Positions 25,804 to 34,153 of a stretch of DNA of 64,000 nucleotides are shown here, piece by piece (the stretch's first letter is position 1; every line of letters begins with the position of its first letter). Location: assembly GCF_009996735.1 (NCBI RefSeq), contig NZ_JAACYI010000011.1:1-64000 (forward strand), read 5' to 3'. This DNA is from Cellulomonas sp. APG4. GTDB lineage: Bacteria; Actinomycetota; Actinomycetes; Actinomycetales; Cellulomonadaceae. The notes beneath the pieces are model-generated. The model was given only the letters and a program-made list of their open reading frames with translations, made no database searches and had not been told where the DNA came from. Made by a program: the position numbers and the translations under genes.

Positions 25804-26751
25804 ATGACCGCGGTCCTCACGGCCCTCGGCACCCTCGCCGCCGTGGCCGCGCTCGGCTGGGTGCTCGCGCGGCTCCAGGTGCTGGGCCCCGGCTCGGAGT
25901 CGGTGCTCGCGCGGATCGTGTTCGTGGTCGCGGCCCCCGCGCTGCTCGCCGTCACCATCGCCGAGGCCGACCTCGGCCTGGTCCTCTCGCGCGGTGCCCT
26001 CGTGACCGCGGCGAGCACGGCCGTCGTGGCGCTCACGGCCGCCGTCGTGCTGCGGGGGCTGTGGCGCCGCCCGGCAGCCGAGGCGACCGTCGGCACCCTC
26101 GCGGCCTCGTACCTCAACGCGGGCCACCTCGGCATCCCGATCGCCGTCTACCTGCTCGGCTCGGCGGTCGCCGTCGTGCCCGTGCTGCTCTTCCAGCTGC
26201 TCGTGCTCGCGCCGGTCGCGTTCACGGTGCTCGACGCGGCCGTGAGCGAACGCACCGACCGCACCACGGGCGAGCGCGTGGTCGCGGTCGCGAGCCGCAC
26301 GCTGCGCAACCCGATCATCGTCGCGGCGCTCACGGGCCTCGCTCTCGCCGCGCTCCCGTGGGACCTGCCCGTCCCGGTGGCCGACCTGCTGCACCTCGTG
26401 GGCGGCACGGCCGCGCCCCTCGCCCTCATCGCGTTCGGCATGTCGCTCGCGCGGGCGCGGACCCGCGGCGAGGACGGCGGCACGCGGTTCACGCGCGAGC
26501 TGCTGCTCGCCGTGGTGCTGCGCGCCGTGGTGCATCCCGCGCTCGCGTGGGCCATCGGCACGGCCCTGGGCCTCGAGGGCCGTGCGCTGCTCGCGGTGGT
26601 CACGATGGCCGCGCTGCCCACGGCCCAGAACGTGCTCGTCTACGCGCTGCACTACGGCCGCGGCGGGGCGGTCGCGCGCGACGCAGGCCTCGTGACGACG
26701 CTCGCAGCCCTGCCGGTGCTGCTCGTGGTGACCGCGCTGCTGGGCCCCTGA
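25804..26751 (+). CDS. AEC-family (auxin efflux carrier-type) transporter
   Basis: 315-residue integral membrane protein with about ten hydrophobic segments in two sets, the fold of AEC permeases, which export or exchange organic acids such as malate and malonate. The segment AASYLNAGHLGIPIAVYLLG matches the conserved N-terminal repeat, and AALPTAQNVLVYALHYGRG the C-terminal one. ATG 25804 is used because the first helix begins directly after it; a GTG at 25779 is out of frame. It is divergent from the SDR operon and shares the intergenic operator, so it may export an acid produced by that pathway. This is inference; the substrate is unknown. Confidence 0.88.
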   Translation: MTAVLTALGTLAAVAALGWVLARLQVLGPGSESVLARIVFVVAAPALLAVTIAEADLGLVLSRGALVTAASTAVVALTAAVVLRGLWRRPAAEATVGTLAASYLNAGHLGIPIAVYLLGSAVAVVPVLLFQLLVLAPVAFTVLDAAVSERTDRTTGERVVAVASRTLRNPIIVAALTGLALAALPWDLPVPVADLLHLVGGTAAPLALIAFGMSLARARTRGEDGGTRFTRELLLAVVLRAVVHPALAWAIGTALGLEGRALLAVVTMAALPTAQNVLVYALHYGRGGAVARDAGLVTTLAALPVLLVVTALLGP

Positions 26752-26773
26752 CGCGGCCCCCGAGCAGGCCGGT

Positions 26774-26790
26774 AATAATGCGCATCATCC
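26774..26790. promoter_or_regulatory. Operator of the ATGCGCAT type (site 1)
   Basis: AATAATGCGCATCATCC contains the palindrome AT-N-ATGCGCAT-N-AT. A near-identical site lies at 28951. It sits about 100 bases before the secreted glycosidase start at 26888 and is probably bound by the LacI protein encoded at 29037. Confidence 0.7.
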
Positions 26791-26887
26791 CTTTGACCTG
26801 CGCGCTCGCGGCTCAGAAGACTGCCTGAGCCGGCCCGGCCGGCGTCCGGCACGACGACGTGCCGGACGGCTCCCGACGGAGGTCACC

Positions 26888-28876
26888 GTGATCCCTCGAC
26901 ACCGACGACGACGCACCCTCGGCCTGGGCGCCGCCCTCGCGGCGCTCCTCGCCGTCCCCCTCGCCGTGCCCGCCGCGGCCGCACCACCGACCCCGGCACG
27001 AGCCGCCCCGGCGGCGGCCACGGCCGACGAGCCCGAGCTCCCCGAGTTCGCGTTCGCGGGACAGGTCATCGACAAGGACGAGATGATCTACAACCCGACC
27101 GACGAGTTCATCTTCCCGAGCATCTTCCACGCGGGCGCGCACCTGAGCGACCCGCTCGGCGAGTGGTACCTCTACTACGCCCCCCACGACTCACCGGGCG
27201 GCATCTCGCTCATGTACGCGGACACCCTCGACGGCCCGTGGACCGAGTACGCCGCCAACCCGCTGATCAGCAACGAGTGGCCGCCGCACTACACGCGCGT
27301 CTCGCACGTCTCGTCGCCCGACGCGGTGTGGGACGAGGTCACCGGCCAGGTGCTCCTGTACTTCCACGGCGAGAACTCGACCACGCGCTGGGCGAGCTCG
27401 GCCGACGGCGTGACCTTCGACGACTCGGGCGTCGCGGTCACCAACGCCGACGGCGGTGCGGGCACCACCGAGACCTCGTACGCGCGCGTCTTCGCGCACC
27501 CCGACCCGGACTCGCCGTACCGCTGGGGCATGTTCTACATGCAGAACAGGACGGACGACATCCGCCGCATCAAGGTCGCGGAGTCGGTCGACGGCAAGGC
27601 GTGGGACGTGCGACCCGACCCCGTCGTGGTGCCGGACTCGGAGACCGGTCGCAACGTCTCGGGCGGCAACCTGCTGACCTGGGAGGGGCAGAACTTCGTC
27701 GTCTACCACGGCTCGTCGGGCGTCTCCTACGCCCGCGAGATCGACCCGACGCTCACCGAGACAGGCCCGCAGCGCGTGCTGCACCGCTCGTCGGGCGTGG
27801 GTGACGACGTCGGCCGGGTCGCCGCACCCGAGGTCGTCTCGGACGGCGAGGAGACCTACCTCTTCTACGAGTCGGGCGACCGCCTGGGCGCCACGATCGC
27901 CTACGCGACGCGCGTCGAGCCCACCCCGCCCGATCCCGATCCCCTGCGCGAGCAGTGCAGCGGCGCCGGGTCCGACGAGCTCGACGGCGATGCCCTCGAC
28001 CCCGCGCTGTGGACCGTGGTGAACCCTGCTGGCGCGCGGCACACCGTCGCGGACGGCGCCCTCCGCATCCCGACCTACGGGACCGGCGTGGCCGGGGCGC
28101 CCTTCCCCGTGCAGGCCGTGCCCGACGGCGCGTGGGAGGTCACCACCCAGGTCGACCTCGAACCCACCGCCCGCTACCAGCAGGCCGGGCTGATCCTGCA
28201 CACCTCGGGTGACACCTACGCCAAGGTCGACTACGGGTACGGCTCCAACGGACTGCGCTTCTCGTACATCTGGCGTCAGGCGGGATCCGAGCGCAACGCG
28301 TCGATCGACACGCCTCCCGTGCCCGCGGGCACCGGCACCACCGTGTGGCTGCGGCTCACGAGCGACGGCACCGACGTGCGGGCCGCCGCCTCGGTCGACG
28401 GGCAGGAGTTCGCGACCATCGGCAGGCCCGTGCCGCTCGCGGAGCTCGCCCCCACCGGGATCGGCGTCTCCGCCCTGCGCGGCGCGACGTCGGCGCCCGA
28501 GATCACGGCGACGTTCGACTGGTTCCGCTGGACGCCGTCGGCCGCGGAGGCCGAGGCGTGCGCCGCGCCGGCCGTGCCCGCGTGGGACGCCGGTGCGACC
28601 TACACGCAGGGTGACCAGGTGACGCACGGGGCGAGCACCTGGACCGCCTTGTGGTGGACCCGCGGCCAGGAGCCCGGCGCGAGCGCCTACGGCCCGTGGG
28701 CCGAGGCCGGCACGACGACGGCGTGCGGCACGGCGTGGACCGCGAGCGCGGTGCACGTCGCGGGCGACGTGGTGGTGCACGACGGCCGTCGTTGGGAGGC
28801 GGCGTGGTGGACCCGCGACCAGGAGCCCGGGGCCTCGCCGTGGGGCCCCTGGCAGGACGCGGGCGCCTGCGCCTGA
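26888..28876 (+). CDS. Secreted GH43-like beta-propeller protein with two CBM5/12 modules
   Basis: 662 residues from GTG 26888, ACGGAGG upstream. An Arg-rich Sec signal peptide occupies residues 1-33. Residues about 55-345 form a five-bladed propeller of the GH43/GH32 type (YNPTDEFIFPSIFHAGAHLS, EWYLYYAPHD, VSSPDAVW, ETYLFYESGD). A concanavalin-like DUF1349-type jelly roll follows (about 355-550). Two short carbohydrate-binding modules of the chitin-binding type-3 family (CBM5/12) end the protein, each with the WWTRxQEPG pattern (AGATYTQGDQV...WTALWWTRGQEPG and AVHVAGDVV...WEAAWWTRDQEPG). It probably binds and hydrolyses an extracellular polysaccharide. The catalytic acids were not assigned. 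Probable member of the LacI 29037 regulon. Confidence 0.85.
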   Translation: MIPRHRRRRTLGLGAALAALLAVPLAVPAAAAPPTPARAAPAAATADEPELPEFAFAGQVIDKDEMIYNPTDEFIFPSIFHAGAHLSDPLGEWYLYYAPHDSPGGISLMYADTLDGPWTEYAANPLISNEWPPHYTRVSHVSSPDAVWDEVTGQVLLYFHGENSTTRWASSADGVTFDDSGVAVTNADGGAGTTETSYARVFAHPDPDSPYRWGMFYMQNRTDDIRRIKVAESVDGKAWDVRPDPVVVPDSETGRNVSGGNLLTWEGQNFVVYHGSSGVSYAREIDPTLTETGPQRVLHRSSGVGDDVGRVAAPEVVSDGEETYLFYESGDRLGATIAYATRVEPTPPDPDPLREQCSGAGSDELDGDALDPALWTVVNPAGARHTVADGALRIPTYGTGVAGAPFPVQAVPDGAWEVTTQVDLEPTARYQQAGLILHTSGDTYAKVDYGYGSNGLRFSYIWRQAGSERNASIDTPPVPAGTGTTVWLRLTSDGTDVRAAASVDGQEFATIGRPVPLAELAPTGIGVSALRGATSAPEITATFDWFRWTPSAAEAEACAAPAVPAWDAGATYTQGDQVTHGASTWTALWWTRGQEPGASAYGPWAEAGTTTACGTAWTASAVHVAGDVVVHDGRRWEAAWWTRDQEPGASPWGPWQDAGACA

Positions 28877-28896
28877 CCTGCACCTCGACGCAGCAC

Positions 28897-28936
28897 CAAG
28901 GGCCCCCGGCCGTCACCTGACGGCCGGGGGCCCTTG
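28897..28936. terminator. Perfect 18-base-pair hairpin terminator
   Basis: CAAGGGCCCCCGGCCGTC (28897-28914) and its exact complement (28919-28936) enclose the loop ACCT, 20 bases past the glycosidase stop. It is the strongest stem in the window, without a T-run, and separates the glycosidase transcript from the LacI gene. Confidence 0.85.
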
Positions 28937-28950
28937 CCGTGGGCGTCGAT

Positions 28951-28967
28951 AATAATGCGCATAATCC
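28951..28967. promoter_or_regulatory. Operator of the ATGCGCAT type (site 2)
   Basis: AATAATGCGCATAATCC differs from site 1 at one of 17 positions. It lies about 70 bases before the GTG of the LacI gene at 29037, suggesting autoregulation and control of the operon that follows. Confidence 0.7.
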
Positions 28968-29036
28968 CCTTGTTGCGGTGCTCGGCCCCTCGGCAGACTC
29001 GCGGTCACGTCGACGACGACGGACGGAGGAGGGACA

Positions 29037-30125
29037 GTGCCCAGGCGCCGCATCACCCAGGCAGACGTGGCCGCGATGGCCGGCGTCAGCCAGGCCACCG
29101 TCTCGTTCGTCCTCAACGACCGCGTGCCTGAGGGCGTGCACATCTCCGCGGACACCCGCCAGCGCGTGCGGGACGCGATCCGCATCACCGGCTACTCGGC
29201 CAACCCCGTGGCGCAGCGCCTCGCCGGCGGCCGGAACCAGATCATCGGTGTCTTCACCTACGAGGCGACGTTCCCGGGTGGCGGCCGCGACTTCTACGGC
29301 CCGTTCCTGGTGGGCATCGAGCACGCTGCCGAGCAGCTGGGCATCGACATCTTGCTGTTCACGAGCGCGCGTGTGGTCGAGGGCCGCCGGCGGCTCACGC
29401 GCGACGGCTGGCAGCGCCTCGGGATCGCCGACGGCTGCCTGCTGCTCGGCCAGCACGAGGACCGCAGCGAGCTCCAGCACCTGCTGGACACCAACTACCC
29501 GTTCGCGTTCATCGGCAAGCGCGCGAGCGAGGGCGGGCGGCTGCCCTACGTGGGCGCCGACTACGTCACCGCCACGCGACGCGCGGTCGAGCGGCTCGTC
29601 GCCCTGGGCCACCGCCGCATCGGCTACGTGGGTGAGCTCGGCACGGACCAGCCGACGCTCGACCGCCTCGAGGGCTACCGCGCGACCGTGCAGCAGGCCG
29701 GTCTCTCGGCGCGCCTGGTGACCGAGGAGGACCCGGCCGCGACGGCGGCCGCCGTCGTCGACCAGGGCCTGACGGCGCTCGTCGTCGCCCCCGAGCGCGA
29801 CGCCGAGGAGCTCTCGGACGCGCTGCTCGCCCGCGACGTGCGCGTGCCGCGCGACGTGTCCGTGCTGCTGCTCGGGCAGCCGCACCGGCGCCTGCGCCGA
29901 CCGCAGGAGTGGTCCGGCTTCGCGATCCCGCGCGAGGAGATGGGCGCCCGTGCGCTGCTCATGCTCTCGCGGCTGGTCGCCAACGACGACGTCCCCGAGA
30001 CCGAGCTCCACCAGCTCCTCGAGTGCCCCGAGGTGGAGGGCGCGACCGCGGCTCCCCCGCCCGGGGCCCCTGCGCCCGGCGGCCAGGGACCCGCCGATCC
30101 CACCGAGCTCGCCACCGCTCCCTGA
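29037..30125 (+). CDS. LacI-family transcriptional regulator
   Basis: 362 residues, GTG start with GGAGGAGG five bases upstream. The helix-turn-helix is ITQADVAAMAGVSQATVSFVL (residues 5-25). The Phe after TVS is unusual: LacI proteins usually carry Arg or Asn there, consistent with the distinctive ATGCGCAT operators. The sensing domain starts near residue 63. It carries longer, more diverged segments (FTYEATFPGGGRDFYGPFLVG) and a Pro/Gly-rich tail of about 30 residues. It lies between the secreted glycosidase and the flavoprotein/ABC-B genes, all in one direction, and most likely senses the sugar released by the glycosidase. Repressor action is assumed from family behaviour. Confidence 0.9.
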   Translation: MPRRRITQADVAAMAGVSQATVSFVLNDRVPEGVHISADTRQRVRDAIRITGYSANPVAQRLAGGRNQIIGVFTYEATFPGGGRDFYGPFLVGIEHAAEQLGIDILLFTSARVVEGRRRLTRDGWQRLGIADGCLLLGQHEDRSELQHLLDTNYPFAFIGKRASEGGRLPYVGADYVTATRRAVERLVALGHRRIGYVGELGTDQPTLDRLEGYRATVQQAGLSARLVTEEDPAATAAAVVDQGLTALVVAPERDAEELSDALLARDVRVPRDVSVLLLGQPHRRLRRPQEWSGFAIPREEMGARALLMLSRLVANDDVPETELHQLLECPEVEGATAAPPPGAPAPGGQGPADPTELATAP

Positions 30126-30179
30126 CCCGCGTCCCACCCGACGCCCGCCCGCCATCCACCCAGAGACAGGACCCGCACC

Positions 30180-31805
30180 GTGCCCAGCACCACCGACCTG
30201 ACCACCGACGTGCTCGTCGTCGGCGCCGGCCTCGGCGGCATCGCCGCGGCGATCGCGGCGGCCGAGCGCGGCGCGCGCGTCGTCCTCACCGAGGAGTTCC
30301 CGTGGATCGGCGGCCAGCTGACCTCGCAGGCCGTGCCACCCGACGAGCACCCCTGGATCGAGCGCTTCGGCGCCACGGCCCGCTACCGCGCGCTGCGCGA
30401 GGGGATCCGCGACGTCTACCGCCGCCGGTACCCGCTCACGGCCGCCGCCCGGACCCGCCCCGACCTCAACCCGGGCGCCGGCTGGGTGTCCAAGCTCTGC
30501 CACGAGCCGCGGGTCGCGCTCGGCGTGCTCGAGGAGATGCTCGCGCCGGCGCGCGCCGCCGGTCGCGTGACGCTCCTCGAGCGCATGCGGCCCGTCGCGG
30601 CCGAGACCGATGGCGACGTGGTGCGCGCCGTCGTCCTCGAGCACGTGCTCGATGGCACGCGCACCACCGTGACGGCCCCGTTCGTCATCGACGCGACCGA
30701 GACGGGCGAGCTGCTCCCGCTCACCGGCACCGAGTACGTCACGGGCTTCGAGTCCGCCGCCGAGACGGGCGAGCCGAGCGCACCCGACGCAGCGCAGCCC
30801 GACAACGTCCAGGCGCTCAGCGTGTGCTTCGTGCTCGAGCACGTGGACGGCGACCACACCATCGACCGGCCCGAGCGCTACGACTTCTGGCGCTCGTTCA
30901 CACCGGGGCCCTGGAACGGCCGCCCGATGCTGTCGTGGCACGCACCGAACCCGCGGACGCTCGCCATGGACGTGCGCTCGTTCACGCCCAACCCGGGGGA
31001 CGACGCCCTCGCGGTCGACGCGGACCAGTCGCGCGACCCGGGCGACGGCAACCTGTGGACGTTCCGACGGATCCTCGCGCGCGACCTGCACGCGCCCGGC
31101 TGGTTCCCGAGCGACCTGTGCCTGGTGAACTGGCCGAGCATCGACTACTTCCTCGCACCGGTGCTCGACGTGCCGCGTGAGGTCGAGCTTGCCCGGATCG
31201 AGGACGCGCGTCAGCTCAGCCTGTCGATGCTGCACTGGATGCAGACCGAGGCGCCCCGGGCCGACGGCGGCACGGGGTTCCCGGGCCTGCGGCTGCGGCC
31301 CGACGTCATGGGCACCGACGACGGGCTCGCCCAGGCCGCGTACCACCGCGAGTCGCGTCGCATCCGGGCCCTGACCACGGTCACCGAGAACGACGTGTCG
31401 TACGCCGTGCGCGGCGAGCACGGGGCGACGCGCTACGAGGACAGCGTGGGCATCGGCATGTACCGGATCGACCTGCACCCCTCGACCGGCGGCGACACGT
31501 ACATCGACGTGCCGTCGACCCCGTTCGAGATCCCGCTCGGTGCGCTCGTGCCGCAGCGCACCGTCAACCTGCTCGCGGCCAACAAGAACATCGGCACCAC
31601 GCACATCACCAACGGCTGCTACCGCCTGCACCCCGTCGAGTGGAACGTGGGCGAGGTCGCGGGCCACCTCGCGGCCTACTGCCTCGAGCGCGGCGCCCTG
31701 CCGCGCGACGTCCACGCCAAGCCCGACCTGCTCGGGGACCTGCAGGACGAGCTCGTCGCCACCGGCGTCGAGCTGCACTGGCCCGCCGGGGCCCACCCCT
31801 ACTGA
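30180..31805 (+). CDS. FAD-dependent oxidoreductase (FAD_oxidored family)
   Basis: 541 residues from GTG 30180. The N-terminal dinucleotide fold VLVVGAGLGGIAAAIAAAERG is followed by EEFPWIGGQLTSQ and by the family-specific PPDEHPWIERFG, RYPL and SKLCHEPRV segments. The C-terminal part ends with NIGTTHITNGCYRLHPVEWNVGE, another hallmark of this family (Pfam FAD_oxidored type). No signal peptide, so cytoplasmic. Its place directly ahead of the binding protein and permeases of system B suggests it oxidises the imported sugar or a derivative. The reaction has not been established for the close family, to my knowledge. Expression is probably controlled by the LacI protein encoded 55 bases upstream. 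Confidence 0.87.
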   Translation: MPSTTDLTTDVLVVGAGLGGIAAAIAAAERGARVVLTEEFPWIGGQLTSQAVPPDEHPWIERFGATARYRALREGIRDVYRRRYPLTAAARTRPDLNPGAGWVSKLCHEPRVALGVLEEMLAPARAAGRVTLLERMRPVAAETDGDVVRAVVLEHVLDGTRTTVTAPFVIDATETGELLPLTGTEYVTGFESAAETGEPSAPDAAQPDNVQALSVCFVLEHVDGDHTIDRPERYDFWRSFTPGPWNGRPMLSWHAPNPRTLAMDVRSFTPNPGDDALAVDADQSRDPGDGNLWTFRRILARDLHAPGWFPSDLCLVNWPSIDYFLAPVLDVPREVELARIEDARQLSLSMLHWMQTEAPRADGGTGFPGLRLRPDVMGTDDGLAQAAYHRESRRIRALTTVTENDVSYAVRGEHGATRYEDSVGIGMYRIDLHPSTGGDTYIDVPSTPFEIPLGALVPQRTVNLLAANKNIGTTHITNGCYRLHPVEWNVGEVAGHLAAYCLERGALPRDVHAKPDLLGDLQDELVATGVELHWPAGAHPY

Positions 31806-31907
31806 TCCGACCCGGACTCACCCGACCCGCACCGACCCCGACCCGATCCGCACCGACCGTTCGCCCCGCTCAGCACGGCCCGTCCCACTCAGTCCGAAGG
31901 AGCACTG

Positions 31908-33218
31908 ATGACCCCCCACCACCACCGCCGCCGCGGGTTCGCCGCGGGCCTCGCGGCCGCGACCGCCCTGGGCCTGACCGCCTGCGCGGCCGACGAGCAG
32001 CAGGTCGCCGGCGAGCCCGGAACCCCGGCCGAGCCCGTCACGCTCACCATGACGGTCTGGACGGCCGACGAGTCCCAGCTCGCGCTGTTCGACGAGATCG
32101 CCGACGCCTACGTGGCCGAGAACCCGGACCTCGTCTCTGACGTCGAGTTCGAGGCGATCCCCTTCGAGGACTACACGACCTCGCTCACCACGCGGCTCGC
32201 GGGCGGCAACCCGCCCGACCTCGCGTGGATCCTCGAGAGCTACGCGCCCGAGTTCGTCCGCAGCGGCGCCCTGGTCGACGTGCGCCCGGCCCTCGAGGCG
32301 ACCGAGGGGTACGAGGTGGACGACCTGCTCGACAGCTCGCTCGCCCTCTGGGAGGACGGCGACGGCCTGTACGCCTACCCGTTCTCCAACAGCCCGTTCG
32401 CGATGTTCGTCAACACCGACCAGATCGCGGCGGCCGGGCAGCCCTCACCCGCCGATCTCGTCGCCTCGGGCGACTGGACCTACGACGCGGCACGCGACAT
32501 CGCGGCCGCCACCGCGGCGTCGTCGGGCAAGCAGGGCCTGGTGGTGCGCGACTTCGAGTACAAGGTCTGGGAGAACCTCTCGACCGTCTGGGAGGGCTGG
32601 GGCGCCGCGCCGTGGAGCGAGGACGGCACCCAGTGCACCTTCACCGACCCGGCGATGGTCGACGCGATGACGTGGATCCACGACGCGACGTTCGACGACG
32701 GCGCGCTGCCGGGCCCGGGCACCACCGCCGACTTCTTCGCCGGTGACGCGGCCATGACGATCACGCAGATCTCGCGGGCCTCCGCACTCGACGAGAGCTT
32801 CGCGTGGGACGTGGTCCCGCTCCCCGCGGGTCCCGAGGGCCGGCAGAACGTGATCGGCCAGGCGGGCATCGGGGTCTTCGCGCAGGGTGAGCACCCCGAC
32901 GTCGCCGCAGACTTCCTCGCGTTCTTCACCAACCCCGAGAACGCCGAGAAGCTCGCGACCTACTTCCCGCCGCCGCGCGAGCAGCTGCTCACCGCCGAGG
33001 TGCTGGGTGCAGCCAACCCGCTGCTGAGCGAGGAGCAGCTGCAGGCCGTGGTGGTCGAGGGCATCCAGGACGCCGTGACCAAGCCTGCGCACCCGAGCTT
33101 CGCACGCCTGCAGGAGGCCGTGCGCGCCGAGCTCGACGCGCTGTGGACCGCGGATGCCGACGTCGAGGCCGTGCTCGCCGACGTGTGCGCCGCGATCGAG
33201 CCGGTGCTCGCGGACTGA
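31908..33218 (+). CDS. Sugar ABC transporter substrate-binding lipoprotein, system B
   Basis: 436 residues. Basic His/Arg N-terminus, hydrophobic stretch and lipobox LTAC with Cys26 as lipidation site. The mature protein opens VTLTMTVWTADESQLALFDE, the family 1 solute-binding pattern, and continues to residue 436 without interruption. GAAGGAG lies five bases before the ATG. It is less similar to the other three binding proteins of the window than those are to each other, matching its separate regulon. Its stop overlaps the permease start at 33218, so binding protein and permease translation are coupled. Ligand unknown; a product of the secreted GH43-like enzyme is the natural guess. Confidence 0.93.
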   Translation: MTPHHHRRRGFAAGLAAATALGLTACAADEQQVAGEPGTPAEPVTLTMTVWTADESQLALFDEIADAYVAENPDLVSDVEFEAIPFEDYTTSLTTRLAGGNPPDLAWILESYAPEFVRSGALVDVRPALEATEGYEVDDLLDSSLALWEDGDGLYAYPFSNSPFAMFVNTDQIAAAGQPSPADLVASGDWTYDAARDIAAATAASSGKQGLVVRDFEYKVWENLSTVWEGWGAAPWSEDGTQCTFTDPAMVDAMTWIHDATFDDGALPGPGTTADFFAGDAAMTITQISRASALDESFAWDVVPLPAGPEGRQNVIGQAGIGVFAQGEHPDVAADFLAFFTNPENAEKLATYFPPPREQLLTAEVLGAANPLLSEEQLQAVVVEGIQDAVTKPAHPSFARLQEAVRAELDALWTADADVEAVLADVCAAIEPVLAD

Positions 33219-34153
33219 TGTCGACCCCGCTCGCCACCACCGCGGAGCCGCTGCGGCGCACCACGCGCCGCCGCGGCTCCGTGGACCGGCGCGACCGCTG
33301 GGTGGGCGTGGCCATGGTCACGCCCCAGGTGCTGGGTGCGCTGGCCTTCGTCATCGCCCCGCTCGTCACGGTCGTCCGGTACTCGCTGCACGAGTGGAAC
33401 GTGCTCTCGGGCAGCTTCGTGTTCGCCGGGGCGGACAACTACGACCGCATGCTGGCCGACCCGGGGCTGAGGGAGTCGCTGCTCGCGAGCCTGTACTTCT
33501 CGCTCGGGCTCGTGGTGCTCAACGTCTCGCTCGCGCTGCTGCTCGCGGTGCTGCTCAACCAGAAGCTGCCGGGCACGACGACGTTCCGCACGTTCTTCTT
33601 CTCGCCGGTCGTGGTCTCGCTGGTCGCGTGGACGATCGTCTGGAGCTTCCTGCTCCAGGACGACGGCGGCATCAACGGGTTCCTCGCGGGGCTCGGCGTC
33701 GACGGCCCCAACTGGCTGCGCGGCGAGGGCACCGCGATGCTCGCCGTGATCGTGGTCCAGGTGTTCAAGAACGTGGGTCTGAACATGATCCTGTTCCTCG
33801 CGGCGCTGCAGAGCGTGCCCGAGGAGGTCCAGGAGGCTGCCCGGATCGACGGCGCCGGGGCGTGGCGCAGGTTCCGCGCGATCACGCTGCCGCTGATCAG
33901 CCCCACGATCCTGCTGGTCTCGATCCTCACGATCGTGGGCTCGCTCGAGGTGTTCGCCCAGATCGCGGTGCTCACCGGCGGCGGGCCCGGGAACTCGACC
34001 ACGGTGCTCGTCTACTACCTGTACCAGCAGGCGTTCCGGTTCAACGACTTCGGCTACGCGAGCGCGATCTCGGTGCTGCTGTTCGTGATCGTGCTGGTGC
34101 TCACCCTGATCCAGTGGCAGACGCGGAAGAGGTGGGTCTTCGATGAGGTCTGA
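33218..34153 (+). CDS. Sugar ABC transporter permease (MalF/UgpA type), system B
   Basis: 311 residues from ATG 33218, whose first base is the last base of the preceding stop codon. An Arg/Thr-rich N-terminus precedes six membrane segments. The EAA loop is EEVQEAARIDGAGAWRRFRA. The C-terminus (TRKRWVFDEV) overlaps the next gene by 11 bases. It forms the channel with the permease at 34143. As in the other two systems no ATPase is encoded beside it. Confidence 0.93.
   Translation: MSTPLATTAEPLRRTTRRRGSVDRRDRWVGVAMVTPQVLGALAFVIAPLVTVVRYSLHEWNVLSGSFVFAGADNYDRMLADPGLRESLLASLYFSLGLVVLNVSLALLLAVLLNQKLPGTTTFRTFFFSPVVVSLVAWTIVWSFLLQDDGGINGFLAGLGVDGPNWLRGEGTAMLAVIVVQVFKNVGLNMILFLAALQSVPEEVQEAARIDGAGAWRRFRAITLPLISPTILLVSILTIVGSLEVFAQIAVLTGGGPGNSTTVLVYYLYQQAFRFNDFGYASAISVLLFVIVLVLTLIQWQTRKRWVFDEV

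Noticed and set aside
24825-26135. Upstream extension of the flavoprotein reading frame to about 1,150 codons
   Set aside because: The added part overlaps the SDR gene in another frame and reads as Arg/Gly-rich shadow; the ATG at 24824 with AAGGAG is the proper start.
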